Notes under the pieces: generated by a model
What the model was told of the DNA's origin: nothing
Databases searched by the model: none
The model's input: the letters and a program-made list of their open reading frames with translations, nothing else
Part shown: positions 45,717-55,357 of the stretch, piece after piece
Numbering within the stretch: the first letter of the stretch is position 1
How the letters are laid out: the number at the start of each line of letters is the position of its first letter
Program-made: the position numbers and the translations under genes
Assembly (NCBI RefSeq): GCF_050436995.1
Contig: NC_134753.1
Coordinates: 11,718,001 to 11,782,000, forward strand
DNA: 64,000 nt
DNA from: Anticarsia gemmatalis
Lineage: Eukaryota > Arthropoda > Insecta > Lepidoptera > Erebidae
Reading direction: 5' to 3'

Positions 45717-48293
45717 TATCCGCGACCGTTAGTTGCTGAAACAGTCACAGGGCACGATGGATATCCAGTTTATCGTCGGCGTTCAAAAGAAGATAATGGT
45801 CGAACTATTAAAGTCAAAGTTCAAAATCAAGAGATTGAGATCGGAAATGAATTCATTGTACCATATTGCCCGCTGCTATCACGAATTTTCGAAACACATG
45901 CAAACGTTGAGAGTTGTCATTCGGCCAAATCAATCAAATATTTGTGCAAGTACGTCACAAAAGGCAGCGACATGGCTGTGTTTGGTATTGCGTCGGAAAA
46001 TGCGAATGACGAAATCAGCAACTTCCAAATGGGCAGATACGTCAGTACTAATGAAGCACTGTGGCGATTATTGTCATTTCAAATTCATGAAAGATATCCC
46101 ACAGTTGTACATTTAGCAGTGCATTTGGAAAATGGCCAAAGAGTTTACTTCACTGAGGCTAATGCCGCACAACGAGCTGAGAGACCACCATCGACAACAT
46201 TGACTAGCTTCTTTTCAATGTGTGAAACAGATCCATTCGCAGCGACGCTGATGTACGTTGAAATGCCCAAGTATTACACTTGGAATCAATCAACAAAGAA
46301 ATTCCAACGTCGCAAACAAGGCACCCCAGTTCCAGATTGGCCACAGGTGTTTTCCTCTGATGCACTAGGTCGTATGTATACTGTTCATCCTAGAAATGAT
46401 GAATGTTTTTATTTGCGACTGCTGTTGGTAAATGTACGTGGACCAAAATCATTTGCGCATTTGAAAACTGTGAATGGCCACCAATGCCAAACATATCGAG
46501 AAGCATGTCAACTATTGGGTTTGCTGGAGAACGATTCTCATTGGGATTTAACACTTGCCGATTCAGTTGTTTCATCAAATGCGTACCAAATACGAACGCT
46601 GTTCGCAATTATCATCACCACATGTTTTCCTTCACAACCAATGCAGTTATGGAACAAATACAAAGACGACATATGTGAAGATATCTTGCATCGTTTGCGC
46701 ATTCAAACGAATAATCCTGACATGCAAATAACCGATGAAATCTACAATGAAGGATTGATTCTGATTGAGGATCAATGCTTGACTATTGCAAACAAGCTAC
46801 TGATTGAAGTAGGAATGATTGCGCCAAATCGATCGATGCACGATGCATTCAACCAAGAATTAAATCGAGAGCTGCAATACAATGTTGATACATTTCAGGA
46901 ATTTGTTCAAAATAATGTGCCGTTACTGAATGAACAGCAAAAACAAGTATACGAAACATTAATACAAGCGGTGGACAATAATACTGGTGGTCTATTCTTC
47001 CTGGACGCACCTGGAGGGACAGGGAAAACATTTGTCATTTCATTGATTTTGGCCACTATTCGATCAAGATGTGACATAGCTTTGGCGTTAGCATCATCTG
47101 GAATTGCGGCGACTCTTCTAGATGGCGGTCGTACTGCACATTCTGCGCTTAAGTTGCCACTCAATTTAAACACAATTGATACTCCAACATGCAATATTTC
47201 CCGATCCAGTGCAATGGCAAAATTGTTGATGCAATGCAAGCTCATTGTTTGGGATGAGTGCACAATGGCACATAAGAAATCACTTGAAGCACTTAACTTG
47301 ACACTGAAGGATCTTCGGCGAAATAACAACATCTTTGGCGGCTTGATGATATTGTTGGCAGGCGATTTCAGGCAGACTTTGCCAGTAATTCCCCGTGGAA
47401 CGCCTGCAGATGAATTGAATGCTTGCCTGAAGGCATCACCTTTATGGAATAACGTAAAAACATTATCGCTAACCATTAATATGAGAGTTCAACTTCAAAA
47501 TGATCAAAGTGCTGCACAATTTTCCAAACAATTGTTAGCTGTTGGAAATGGAAAAGTCCCAGTTGATGCGACATCTGGATTAATTACTCTTACCAACGAC
47601 TTTTGTCGATTTGTAGACTCTCAATTAGCTCTTATTGAAAATGTTTTTCCAAACATTAGTGAGAATTATCAGAATTATGCTTGGTTAAGTGAACGAGCAA
47701 TTCTTGCCGCAAAGAATAATGATGTACACGCACTGAATTTCACCATTCAATCAAAAATAGCAGGCGATTTGGTGACATACAAATCCGTTGATTCTATAAC
47801 AAATCTCGATGAAGTAGTAAATTATCCGACGGAGTTTTTGAACTCTCTGGAGTTACCAGGATTTCCACCACATAACTTGCAACTCAAAGTTGGTACAGTT
47901 ATTATGATATTGCGTAATTTGAATCCACCGCGACTTTGCAACGGTACTCGACTTGCGGTAAAAAGACTTATGTCGAATTTGATTGAGGCAACCATCATTA
48001 ACGGAAAGTACGCAGGTGAAAATGTATGTATTCCTCGAATACCAATGATTCCGACCGATCTTCCGTTTGACTTCAAACGATTACAATTTCCAGTTCGCCT
48101 TGCGTTCGCAATGACAATTAACAAGTCGCAAGGCCAATCGCTTAGTGTTTGCGGGATAAATTTAGAGAATCATTGTTTTTCACATGGACAGTTATACGTT
48201 GCGTGTTCACGAGTTGGTAAACCATCCGCTTTGTTTGTGTTAACGTCAGACCAAAAAACAAAAAATGTGGTTTACCAAAGAGCACTTCAATGA
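45717..48293 (+). CDS. RepHel exon 3, Rep tyrosines and Pif1-type helicase, shifted frame
   Basis: From YPRPLVAETV the protein continues in the next frame with no stop for 858 codons. Rep motif 3 has the two catalytic tyrosines in YLCKYVTKG (codons at 45939 and 45951). The helicase has Walker A GGTGKT (47013-47030), Walker B with DE (47253-47258), GDFRQ (47361-47375), MTINKSQGQ (48111-48137) and a CSR motif (48204-48212), all in the usual order. Both catalytic halves keep their key residues, so the only evident lesion is the frameshift at its left edge. Confidence 0.92.
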   Translation, partial: YPRPLVAETVTGHDGYPVYRRRSKEDNGRTIKVKVQNQEIEIGNEFIVPYCPLLSRIFETHANVESCHSAKSIKYLCKYVTKGSDMAVFGIASENANDEISNFQMGRYVSTNEALWRLLSFQIHERYPTVVHLAVHLENGQRVYFTEANAAQRAERPPSTTLTSFFSMCETDPFAATLMYVEMPKYYTWNQSTKKFQRRKQGTPVPDWPQVFSSDALGRMYTVHPRNDECFYLRLLLVNVRGPKSFAHLKTVNGHQCQTYREACQLLGLLENDSHWDLTLADSVVSSNAYQIRTLFAIIITTCFPSQPMQLWNKYKDDICEDILHRLRIQTNNPDMQITDEIYNEGLILIEDQCLTIANKLLIEVGMIAPNRSMHDAFNQELNRELQYNVDTFQEFVQNNVPLLNEQQKQVYETLIQAVDNNTGGLFFLDAPGGTGKTFVISLILATIRSRCDIALALASSGIAATLLDGGRTAHSALKLPLNLNTIDTPTCNISRSSAMAKLLMQCKLIVWDECTMAHKKSLEALNLTLKDLRRNNNIFGGLMILLAGDFRQTLPVIPRGTPADELNACLKASPLWNNVKTLSLTINMRVQLQNDQSAAQFSKQLLAVGNGKVPVDATSGLITLTNDFCRFVDSQLALIENVFPNISENYQNYAWLSERAILAAKNNDVHALNFTIQSKIAGDLVTYKSVDSITNLDEVVNYPTEFLNSLELPGFPPHNLQLKVGTVIMILRNLNPPRLCNGTRLAVKRLMSNLIEATIINGKYAGENVCIPRIPMIPTDLPFDFKRLQFPVRLAFAMTINKSQGQSLSVCGINLENHCFSHGQLYVACSRVGKPSALFVLTSDQKTKNVVYQRALQ

Positions 48294-48527
48294 ATCTTCG
48301 AATAATTTGCGGACACGTATAACGCTTCGATTCAGTATTTACTTTGGATTCACTTTCATATACTTAGAGAAGTTCAACTAAATGACACTTCATTTTTGTA
48401 TTCAAAATTAATTCATTACTGTTGTGAAATGCAATATTTTTTTCCTTTTCAAATATAAAACATAAAAAAATGTTTCTTCATCTCTTAATCACAAAACGAA
48501 ATGTTACATAAAACGAAGCCATTTGGT

Positions 48528-48556
48528 GGCGAAACGGAGTTCGCCGGGTTTGCTAG
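48528..48556 (+). terminator. Helitron 3' terminal hairpin and CTAG
   Basis: GGCGAA (48528-48533), loop ACGGAG, TTCGCC (48540-48545), then GGGTTTGCTAG. This is the rolling-circle termination signal: a short GC-rich stem 11 nt before the CTAG end. The next base is T. Confidence 0.92.
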
Positions 48557-51456
48557 TAAATCTATAATACATAATTACTTAACTGCTACATTAAAAAAAT
48601 TATATATTATGAGGTTTTCCTAGTTTGTTGATTCCTAGCTATAATCTTAGTAAAGTACAACGAATATTACGCTTGCGTACAGCATGCGTATACAGTACAC
48701 TAATATACAGATCCTTCATAACCAATGAGAGCATTATTTAAACAATATAGCAACGTATAACCATAATAGAATATCAAAAAACCACGGTAAAATTCATTCG
48801 CGAACAAAAAGCAAAAATATTCACATAACAAATGTTATCAGAAAGTTCCAATATTATCTCCCAACACTATCATAAATACAGCCAATGACAACGAACAACA
48901 AAACCGTTTACACCACATGCCACAAAAAGTGCACACCAAAGAAAAACGTACCCGCGAATTGCACGAATTGCACATTATTAGTTTCGCAGAAGTGTGAACT
49001 TGGTGCACTACAGTGTACGTGTACAGAGATAGTGTCGCTAGAAAAGACTGTACAAATACTATTCATGAAGCAGGTGGCTTACAATTATTTTGGTGAAAGG
49101 TGCAGTGCAGTTGTTTGAGGAAAATGTTGAGCTAACTTGAAATCAATATAGCATAGCATTTAATAACTGGACTGGAACACGGTTTTTGATTGTAATATGA
49201 CTTTTCTGGTTATAGGACTTTTATGGTTAATGTTGCCTAATACTTCCACTAAATTGCCGTTAAATTGCTGTTGAAAATAAACCTGAACAATCAAGCTACA
49301 CATTTCCCTCTTCATTTAAAAGCAGGAAATAAATTTAATTGTTGAAATAATATAACCAATTTCACCATTACAAATTATTTGAACCCTCGAACTACTGATT
49401 GTGGGTATACCTAAACGTCTTCCAAAATAATAAAAAAAAACTATGAACATTTATTCCACTGCAAGCTTCTTTTCCTTCCTCCACTTAATTCTGTCTGAAT
49501 CTATATTATGAAAATCCAAAACAAATGTAAATAAAAAATACCAGACAACATAATTCACCACAAATAAAAGCACATTTCAAGATATCCATTCTAGATATTC
49601 TATGTTCTATCTGTACAGTCGCGTCCGCAACTCGAGGGAATATAACCGGGGTTTATTAAAGTGTAGAACAATAAATTTGAATAAAGGATAGTATGCGGTT
49701 ACTGCCCGACGGCGTAATGTAACTAATAGGTGACATAGCACGTTATGCTACTTTCAACTTAGTACGGCTTTTAGGAATTAATATGGCGAAAATTTGTGGG
49801 TTTGTATGTGGTTTTTGGTTTCAAGTGTAAATATATTTTATGTGGCTATTGTATTGCGGTAGTCTTTACTTTTATCCTAATTGATAGTAAGCAGGGACGA
49901 AAGCAAAGACTAAGCGAATACGGTATCCGCTTATGTGTCTGGTTTGCTAGTAAGCTGTAATAATAAACCACAAGTTAAGAAACTGAAGGAACTTTATTGT
50001 AGATAATCTTTAGATGGATAAACGTCTAGTAGCATTCTAGATCACATCTCCGAGTTTTAAATGGTATGAGACACTATGCAAAATACATAATCTATAAAAT
50101 TACTTAGAAATCAATCAGAATAAATGTCGGAACAAGCCTTCAAGCGGCAATTATAAAGTTTTAAAACTGAGCAAGAACATAGGAATTTCTATTTAATTAC
50201 GTCTTGTTCTAACCCGCACCGAAAAAAGGCAAAAAGTACATAATTATAGGATACTTCAACCGGCTAAATAACAGCAGCTACTTAAACGCAAGCGATATCA
50301 TAACTTAACCTAAACTGTACGTTACAAAGGGTGTGCCTATCTAGTAAACAGTGCAATTAAACATTAAAAACAAGTCGTAAAATCGCCAAACCGTAGCACT
50401 AAACACCCTGTTTACTACCAACATGGAAATAAAAAATCACATTTGCATAAACTATATTAGAGTTTTGCGTGTGAGTGTACGTAGACTTGATGTAAATATA
50501 GACTAGCACGTTTTTTTTCTGGCAGATTTTCGATGATTACTGTAATAGTGGAAAAGATTAAGATTTTGTAGCGTTACCGTTAGGATGTTTTAATCACTGA
50601 TTGATTTGTGAATTGATTATTAGCAAAGTGTCATTTGAGGTCATCGATTTTGATCATGTACTGAAAAAGACCGATATATATGCTATAAGGACATATCTCA
50701 TCAAAAACGCAAATGTGAGGAAGAGCTAAAGGCAATTATTATTATGTAATTGTGAATATCAACCAAGGTAATTGTGAAAACACAGAAGTGTGGAAGATGG
50801 TGTAAAGGCAACAGCATTTGCTCTTCAATTTCGCAAATCACCATAAATATGATATCCATTGTAAATGACAGTTCTGAAAGTTTACATTTTTATACATTAC
50901 TCGCTTCCGGCCACGACTTCGTCCGCGTGAAAAAGTTTCCCGTAGTAAAAAATATCCAATGTGTGATACTAGGTTAGTTACTAGTTCAGTTCAATCGTAA
51001 ATTTAAGAAGATTCATAGAAACTTTTGTCCACTATTTAATACCCTTAGGGGTGTTATTTTACAAAATCCTTTCTTAGGAGCTACCTACGTGATAATTAAA
51101 ATTATTTATATAACACTCAAATACTTTAGAAATTGAATTAAGCGGCGAATAGAATTTGAAATTCAGCTGAAGTCTATTTCTATCTACAACCAAGACAAAG
51201 ACAAAATTGAACACAGACCAAAATAGACGGAGTTCATTGCTAATTCTCTATTTCTATTTGATACAAAGTACGAACAGAATCCAATTAAGTGTTACCTGAT
51301 CGCGGTGGTCAGTAATCAGGAGCAGTGTTGCCAGTCTCTGCACGTTTTCAACCAAACTTCGATCGTTAGGAACATGTTGAGGTATTTATACTTGTACCTA
51401 CTTTATTCTAATATATTTGTGGATCATTTGTTTTACCATGTTATTAGATACGATAA
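48557..51456. other. Non-genic stretch after the Helitron
   Basis: A 77-codon frame at 48885-49118 is rich in cysteine (several CxxC-like pairs) but has no signal peptide, no splice context and no family match, so it is not called. A piece at about 50898-50995 with CCACGACTTCGTCCGCGTGA looks like a relic of a dispersed insect repeat. Nothing else was recognised. Confidence 0.4.
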
Positions 51457-51603
51457 CCCTCTTATTCATAAATACACTATAAACCTATTTTAGTTCAAGA
51501 ACTACTGTAATATGTTTTCTCTTTTTCATTTCGCTAAGGAGTGAAAGAAACAAAACTCTTTATAAGCCTTTCATAACTCCATATATTTTTATGAATAAGA
51601 GGG
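51457..51603. mobile_element. MITE with 16-bp inverted termini and TAA target duplication
   Basis: CCCTCTTATTCATAAA at the left is matched by its exact complement TTTATGAATAAGAGGG at the right. TAA flanks both ends (51454-51456 and 51604-51606). A 3-bp TAA/TTA duplication is usual for PIF/Harbinger elements, so the family assignment is by inference. The 147-bp element is non-coding. Confidence 0.75.
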
Positions 51604-51626
51604 TAAGTCTGATATCTCTTTACTAT

Positions 51627-51900
51627 GTTTTTAGGGTTCCGTATCCAAAGGGTATAAAAGGAACCCTATTACTAAGCCTCCGCTGTCTGTCCATCTGTCA
51701 CCAGGCTGTATCTCTTGAACCATAAAAGCTAGAAAAAATACACAAATTATGTATTTATAATACTGCTATACGAATTCTAAAAATGTTGAAAAATATATAT
51801 TAAGAGGAGTCCCCATAAAATAAACGTGTTTTTTTTCGTTTAATTGCCCCTTGCCCACCCCTTCGTGCATTAGCCCGACTCGCACTTGACTAGTTTTTTG
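51627..51900 (+). repeat. Dispersed lepidopteran-type repeat (GGGTTCCGT...ACTCGCACTTG)
   Basis: It starts TTAGGGTTCCGTATCCAAAG, has CTGTCACCAGGCTGTATCTC and ends GACTCGCACTTGACTAG. I recall this sequence as a very common dispersed repeat in moths and butterflies. Its transposon class is unclear to me. It is non-coding. Confidence 0.65.
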
Positions 51901-51965
51901 TTTCTAGGCGTTTTTAATTAGCCATAGACACTAGACAGCCTTTAGATAAAATAATCAAATGTAAT

Positions 51966-52132
51966 CCATAAATGTCCCACTGCTGGGCAAGAGTCTCCTC
52001 CCGAAATAAGGCAGAGGTTAGGCCTTATGTTCACCACGCTAAGTTAGGGGCAAAGATTGCATCCTTTTAAGAACTATATTAAACAACTATCAGGCATGTA
52101 AGGTCATTACGGTGTTTTTCTTCACCGTTAAA
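51966..52132 (-). repeat. SINE T1 tail fragment
   Basis: The complement of the T1 3' half is present: TAAATGTCCCACTGCTGGGC at the left and GGTGTTTTTCTTCACCG at the right. The tRNA head is absent. It lies head-to-tail with the full T1 copy 80 bp to its right, in the same orientation. Confidence 0.75.
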
Positions 52133-52213
52133 ACAAGTGATTATTACCCTGAGGACCAAAAATCCTTTGAGTTTCAAAGGATTTTTTTTCCTGTTGCTAC
52201 CATATTTACATAT

Positions 52214-52519
52214 TAAATTTAACCCATTACTGTCCCACTGCTGGGCAAGGGTCTCCTCCCGTAATGAGGGAGGGGTTAAGCCTTGAGTCCACCACGCTGG
52301 CCAAGTGCGGGTTGGGGACTTTGCATGCCCTCAATAAATGTATTAAACAAATTTTAGGCATGCAAGGTTTCCTCACGATGTTTTCCTTCACCAGCATGTG
52401 ATAATTATTTCTAATACACACATAACTTCGAAAAGTCATTGGTGTGCTGCCTCGGGTTCGAACCTGCGACCACTTGAGTAGGAGGTGTCAACTTATACCA
52501 CTCGGCTATCACTGCTCTG
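52214..52519 (-). mobile_element. tRNA-derived SINE, family T1, full length, 11-bp target duplication
   Basis: On the minus strand it has the A box TAGCCGAGTGG and the B box GGTTCGAACCC near its right end, and the CCCAGCAGTGGGACA motif near its left end. TATTTACATAT flanks both sides (52203-52213 and 52520-52530). It is very close to the copy at 41424-41740 in the same parts, so both are relatively recent. Confidence 0.92.
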
Positions 52520-52576
52520 TATTTACATATATAGGAATAAAATATAGCAGTCTCTAGCAATTCCTGTAATTTTAAG

Positions 52577-53518
52577 GACTTAGGAGTCTACTCACATGCT
52601 AAGAATCTCACACATGAGTGAGTTAACTACGGACCTTTATTTTCAATGGAAGTTTCACTCGGTGAATGTGTGAGTTTACTACTCATACATTTTAGAGGTG
52701 GTTGAATCACCTGATTAATAATAATTAACTTGAACATAACGTTTTATTTCTTATTATCATCAAATATCATTGCGACATATAAAAACATAATTTTTATATA
52801 TAAACATATTTTTTATAGGCCGACATAGCCTTTTGTTGGCTAAAGGCCTTGACAATAAATTTGATTAAAAAAAAAAAAAAATTGATTCTTACCTCGTTTG
52901 TATGTCACATAAACAAACAGTAAATATGATTACACACTATAATAAGACACTATAATTTATAATTATTTACACACTTCCGCAAACATAACCGCAAATAATA
53001 AGTGAATAGGTGCTAAAGTTTTATGATTCACCTACATTCAAAATATAAAAAGATTTCTCGGATTACCCACTATACTGTAATTTATTACAGGAACATGTCG
53101 TTATTATTTTTTATACTTATTTAATTTTGGTATATACTTTCTATATGTATACTTGATGTTTCCATGTTATCTACTAAGTAAATAAATAATAATGAGACTT
53201 TTATTTTTAACAATATTTTTATTAAGTACTTGATTAAATTAAACTTAAATAATTAGCAAATTTGCAGCCGACTGTGCAATTTATTTTATTGTTATTATGT
53301 TAAATTATGTTTTTATATGTCGCAATGATATTTGATGATAATAAGAAATAAAACGTTATGTTCAAGTTAATTATTATTAATCAGGTGATTCAACCACCTC
53401 TAAAATGTATGAGTAGTAAACTCACACATTCACCGAGTGAAACTTCCATTGAAAATAAAGGTCCGTAGTTAACTCACTCATGTGTGAGATTCTTAGCATG
53501 TGAGTAGACTCCTAAGTC
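52577..53518. mobile_element. 942-bp DNA transposon with perfect 217-bp inverted termini
   Basis: The left arm (52577-52793) and the complement of the right arm (53302-53518) are identical at every base I compared. They begin GACTTAGGAGTCTACTCAC. ATTTTAAG flanks both ends (52569-52576 and 53519-53526), an exact 8-bp target duplication. The 508-bp interior is AT-rich and non-coding, so the element depends on a transposase elsewhere. Very long termini with an 8-bp duplication fit a Mutator-like or hAT-type non-autonomous element; the end does not show the usual hAT CAGNG start. Perfect arm identity points to a recent insertion or to conversion between the arms. Confidence 0.92.
52815..52881 (+). 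repeat. Possible retroposed 3' end with AATAAA and poly(A), nested in the 942-bp element
   Basis: GGCCGACATAGCCTTTTGTT is followed by GGCTAAAGGCCTTGAC, AATAAA (52854-52859) and 15 A (52867-52881). A polyadenylation signal a few bases before an A run suggests a short retroposed transcript end. No target duplication was found, so it could also be native to the element. Confidence 0.4.
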
Positions 53519-53526
53519 ATTTTAAG

Positions 53527-54711
53527 AACTATAATTTTCAGCCATCATACTGCAACAACAATAAATTTCCATTTCCCAACCGCAACTTCAGAAAGGAACT
53601 GAAGTCAAACACTTACAATTTCATAAACAAATCAACAAGAAGTCACTGTAGAACAAACATTGAACTAATAATGAACTTTGAGTTGAACTCACAACTTGTT
53701 TAATTTGTGGCGTTGAAGAACTGTCCCCTTAACGCTTAGTCACGTAATCGCTCTCAACGAATAAGGGTGCTTCTGCAATCACATTGGGGATTCTTCAAAG
53801 TTTTTGCTAGTAGAATTTGTTTAATAGTATGATTGTCATGAAATTGCAGTTGCCTGGTTATTATTTTTAGTATTCAGCTCATACACTTATGGAAAATATA
53901 GGAGTGTTTTTCTAAATATAATTGCATATATACATACTCGTATATCAACCTATCCATCTTTAACAAGGAAAAGCTTGAGCAAAAGTATTTTTTCATTGCA
54001 TCTCATCTCTATTTAAAGATAAAATCTAGTAATTTGCATCTGACGAATAGTGTTTTAGCTTATGTCAAATAAAAAAGATTATTACCTCATTGTAAGAATA
54101 TAAACAAATTTCTATTAAGTTTGTAATTGGCACGCAATAAACCTTTTATATACCCCAGCATTCCAGTCTTTTACCCGCTAATTACAGCAAACCAGATATC
54201 ACAGTGCAAGCCATAAATCTTCATCTTTTTCAAAGAAATACATTAGCAAAGCACGCGAAGACACAATCCCAAGTGAGTTTAACGTTCTGTTAAGTAGAAC
54301 CATTTCTTTAACGATTCGTCTGTAGCGACAATTGTCTGGCCACCTGTTCGTGATTCTCAAAGTTTTTCACGAACACTCCCGAACACTCCCGAATACGCCC
54401 GAAGTCCTCCGAAAGCACTTCTAACGCGTAATGAGCACTTACTCCCCCTTCCCGTGTAAATGTTTGCACTTTTCCAAATTTTAAATTTCATTTTGAATGC
54501 TGACTTTGAGTTTCGTTTTCAATTATTGCAGTTGCACGTGACTTTCCTCTGATTCTGTCAATGATACTGCGTTGAATTTTCCAAAGTAATAACTGTAAAA
54601 GTGCTTAAGTCCGTCCCGAGCATACCTTGATTCAATACATTAATTTCTGATAGGTGTACACCAGCTTTTTGTTATTGACTTTAACGTGACTGAAAAATCG
54701 TAAACACAACA
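53527..54711. other. Non-genic stretch
   Basis: No gene was found. A short tandem array of four about 10-bp units of the type CGAACACTCC lies at 54370-54415. The rest is AT-rich. Confidence 0.4.
54370..54415. repeat. Short tandem repeat, about 10-bp unit
   Basis: CGAACACTCC occurs twice exactly, then drifts to CGAATACGCC, CGAAGTCCTC and CGAAAG. Confidence 0.7.
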
Positions 54712-54724
54712 AAACAAATTTATA

Positions 54725-55060
54725 TATTATATCAGCTTAGCCTTTTTTCCAAGCTATGTTGGAGTCGGCTTCCAGTCTCACCGGATGCAGCTGAATATCA
54801 GTGTTTTACATGGAGCGACTGCCTATCTGACCTCCGCAACCCAGTTACCTGGGATAACACGGTACCCTTCGGTAAGACTGGTTGTCAGACTTTCAAGCTT
54901 CTGACTACTGTTAACGACTGTCAAAGATCTTCGAAAATTACAGCCGGGACCCACAATTTAACGTGCCTTCCGAAACACGGAGGAACTCGATATGTATAAG
55001 ATGGTCACCCATCCACAAATCAACCTCGGCAAGCATGGCTTTACCTCAGAGATCTACAAC
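54725..55060 (-). mobile_element. 5S-rRNA-derived SINE, family B, 13-bp target duplication
   Basis: AAACAAATTTATA flanks both sides (54712-54724 and 55061-55073). On the minus strand it has GATCTCTGAGG, TTGCCGAGGTTG and GATGGGTGACCATC (complement at 55000-55013), then CCGTGTTTCGGAAGGCACG, GTGGGTCCCGGCTGT and GGAAGCCGACTCCAACATAG. It lacks the first part of the head seen in 34145-34513, so it is 5'-truncated by about 30 bp. Confidence 0.88.
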
Positions 55061-55320
55061 AAACAAATTTATAAAACGAAATATAAACTTATCAGAAAAA
55101 TCAGTAAAATCTTGGAATTACGAAAGGCATACCTACAAAGCTTATTAGCTACTTTACTACAGTGACCTAAACACAGTTACTAAACTCCACAACATCGCCT
55201 ACAAACTTCAACTAACACCATCTAAAAAGAAAACTTACTTTAAACCAATTAGCGCAAAGATTCACGGCACTGCAATTACTTTAAACTGAATAGCGCAATA
55301 TTACAAACTGGCGCGACTCG

Positions 55321-55357
55321 AGCGCAGTGCAGCGCAGCCAAGCGCAGAGCAACGCAG
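55321..55357. repeat. Imperfect GCGCAG repeat
   Basis: AGCGCAG-type units recur about five times with small spacers. They are CG-rich within AT-rich DNA. Confidence 0.55.

Larger units (their letters stand above)
43780..48293 (+). pseudogene. Helitron Rep/helicase (RepHel), three exons, one frameshift
   Basis: The gene encodes the single protein of a Helitron: an N-terminal HUH endonuclease (Rep) that nicks and joins single strands, fused to a C-terminal Pif1-type 5'-3' helicase. Two short introns with GT-AG ends (44260-44404, phase 0; 44907-44980, phase 1) join three exons into about 1430 codons, a normal length for animal RepHel. The start at 43780 is chosen because MPRGRRANIGRRTRHA is the basic N-terminus usual for this family. 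The frame is broken once, near 45715, where about 19 bp that normally encode a Gly-Lys-Cys-type segment appear to be missing. Catalytic residues on both sides are retained. As it stands only a truncated Rep lacking its tyrosines and helicase could be made. Confidence 0.93.
43248..48556 (+). mobile_element. Autonomous-type Helitron, 5309 bp, with one inactivating deletion
   Basis: It starts with TCTACTATATAAAAATAAGT right after an A (43247) and ends with CTAG right before a T (48557), the AT target of rolling-circle Helitrons. No terminal inverted repeats and no target duplication are present, as expected. A perfect 6-bp stem with a 6-nt loop (48528-48545) lies 11 nt from the 3' end. The element holds a 532-bp 5' leader, one intron-containing Rep/helicase gene on the same strand, and a 263-bp 3' region. 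The reading frame is intact except for one deletion near 45715, so it is probably a young copy that has lost function. Confidence 0.95.

Noticed and set aside
43784..48124. Antisense frames inside the Helitron
   Set aside because: They are shadows of the well-supported Rep/helicase coding strand.
48885..49118. Cysteine-rich 77-codon frame, considered as a small secreted peptide
   Set aside because: No signal peptide, irregular cysteine spacing and no splice or start context. It lies in ordinary AT-rich DNA.
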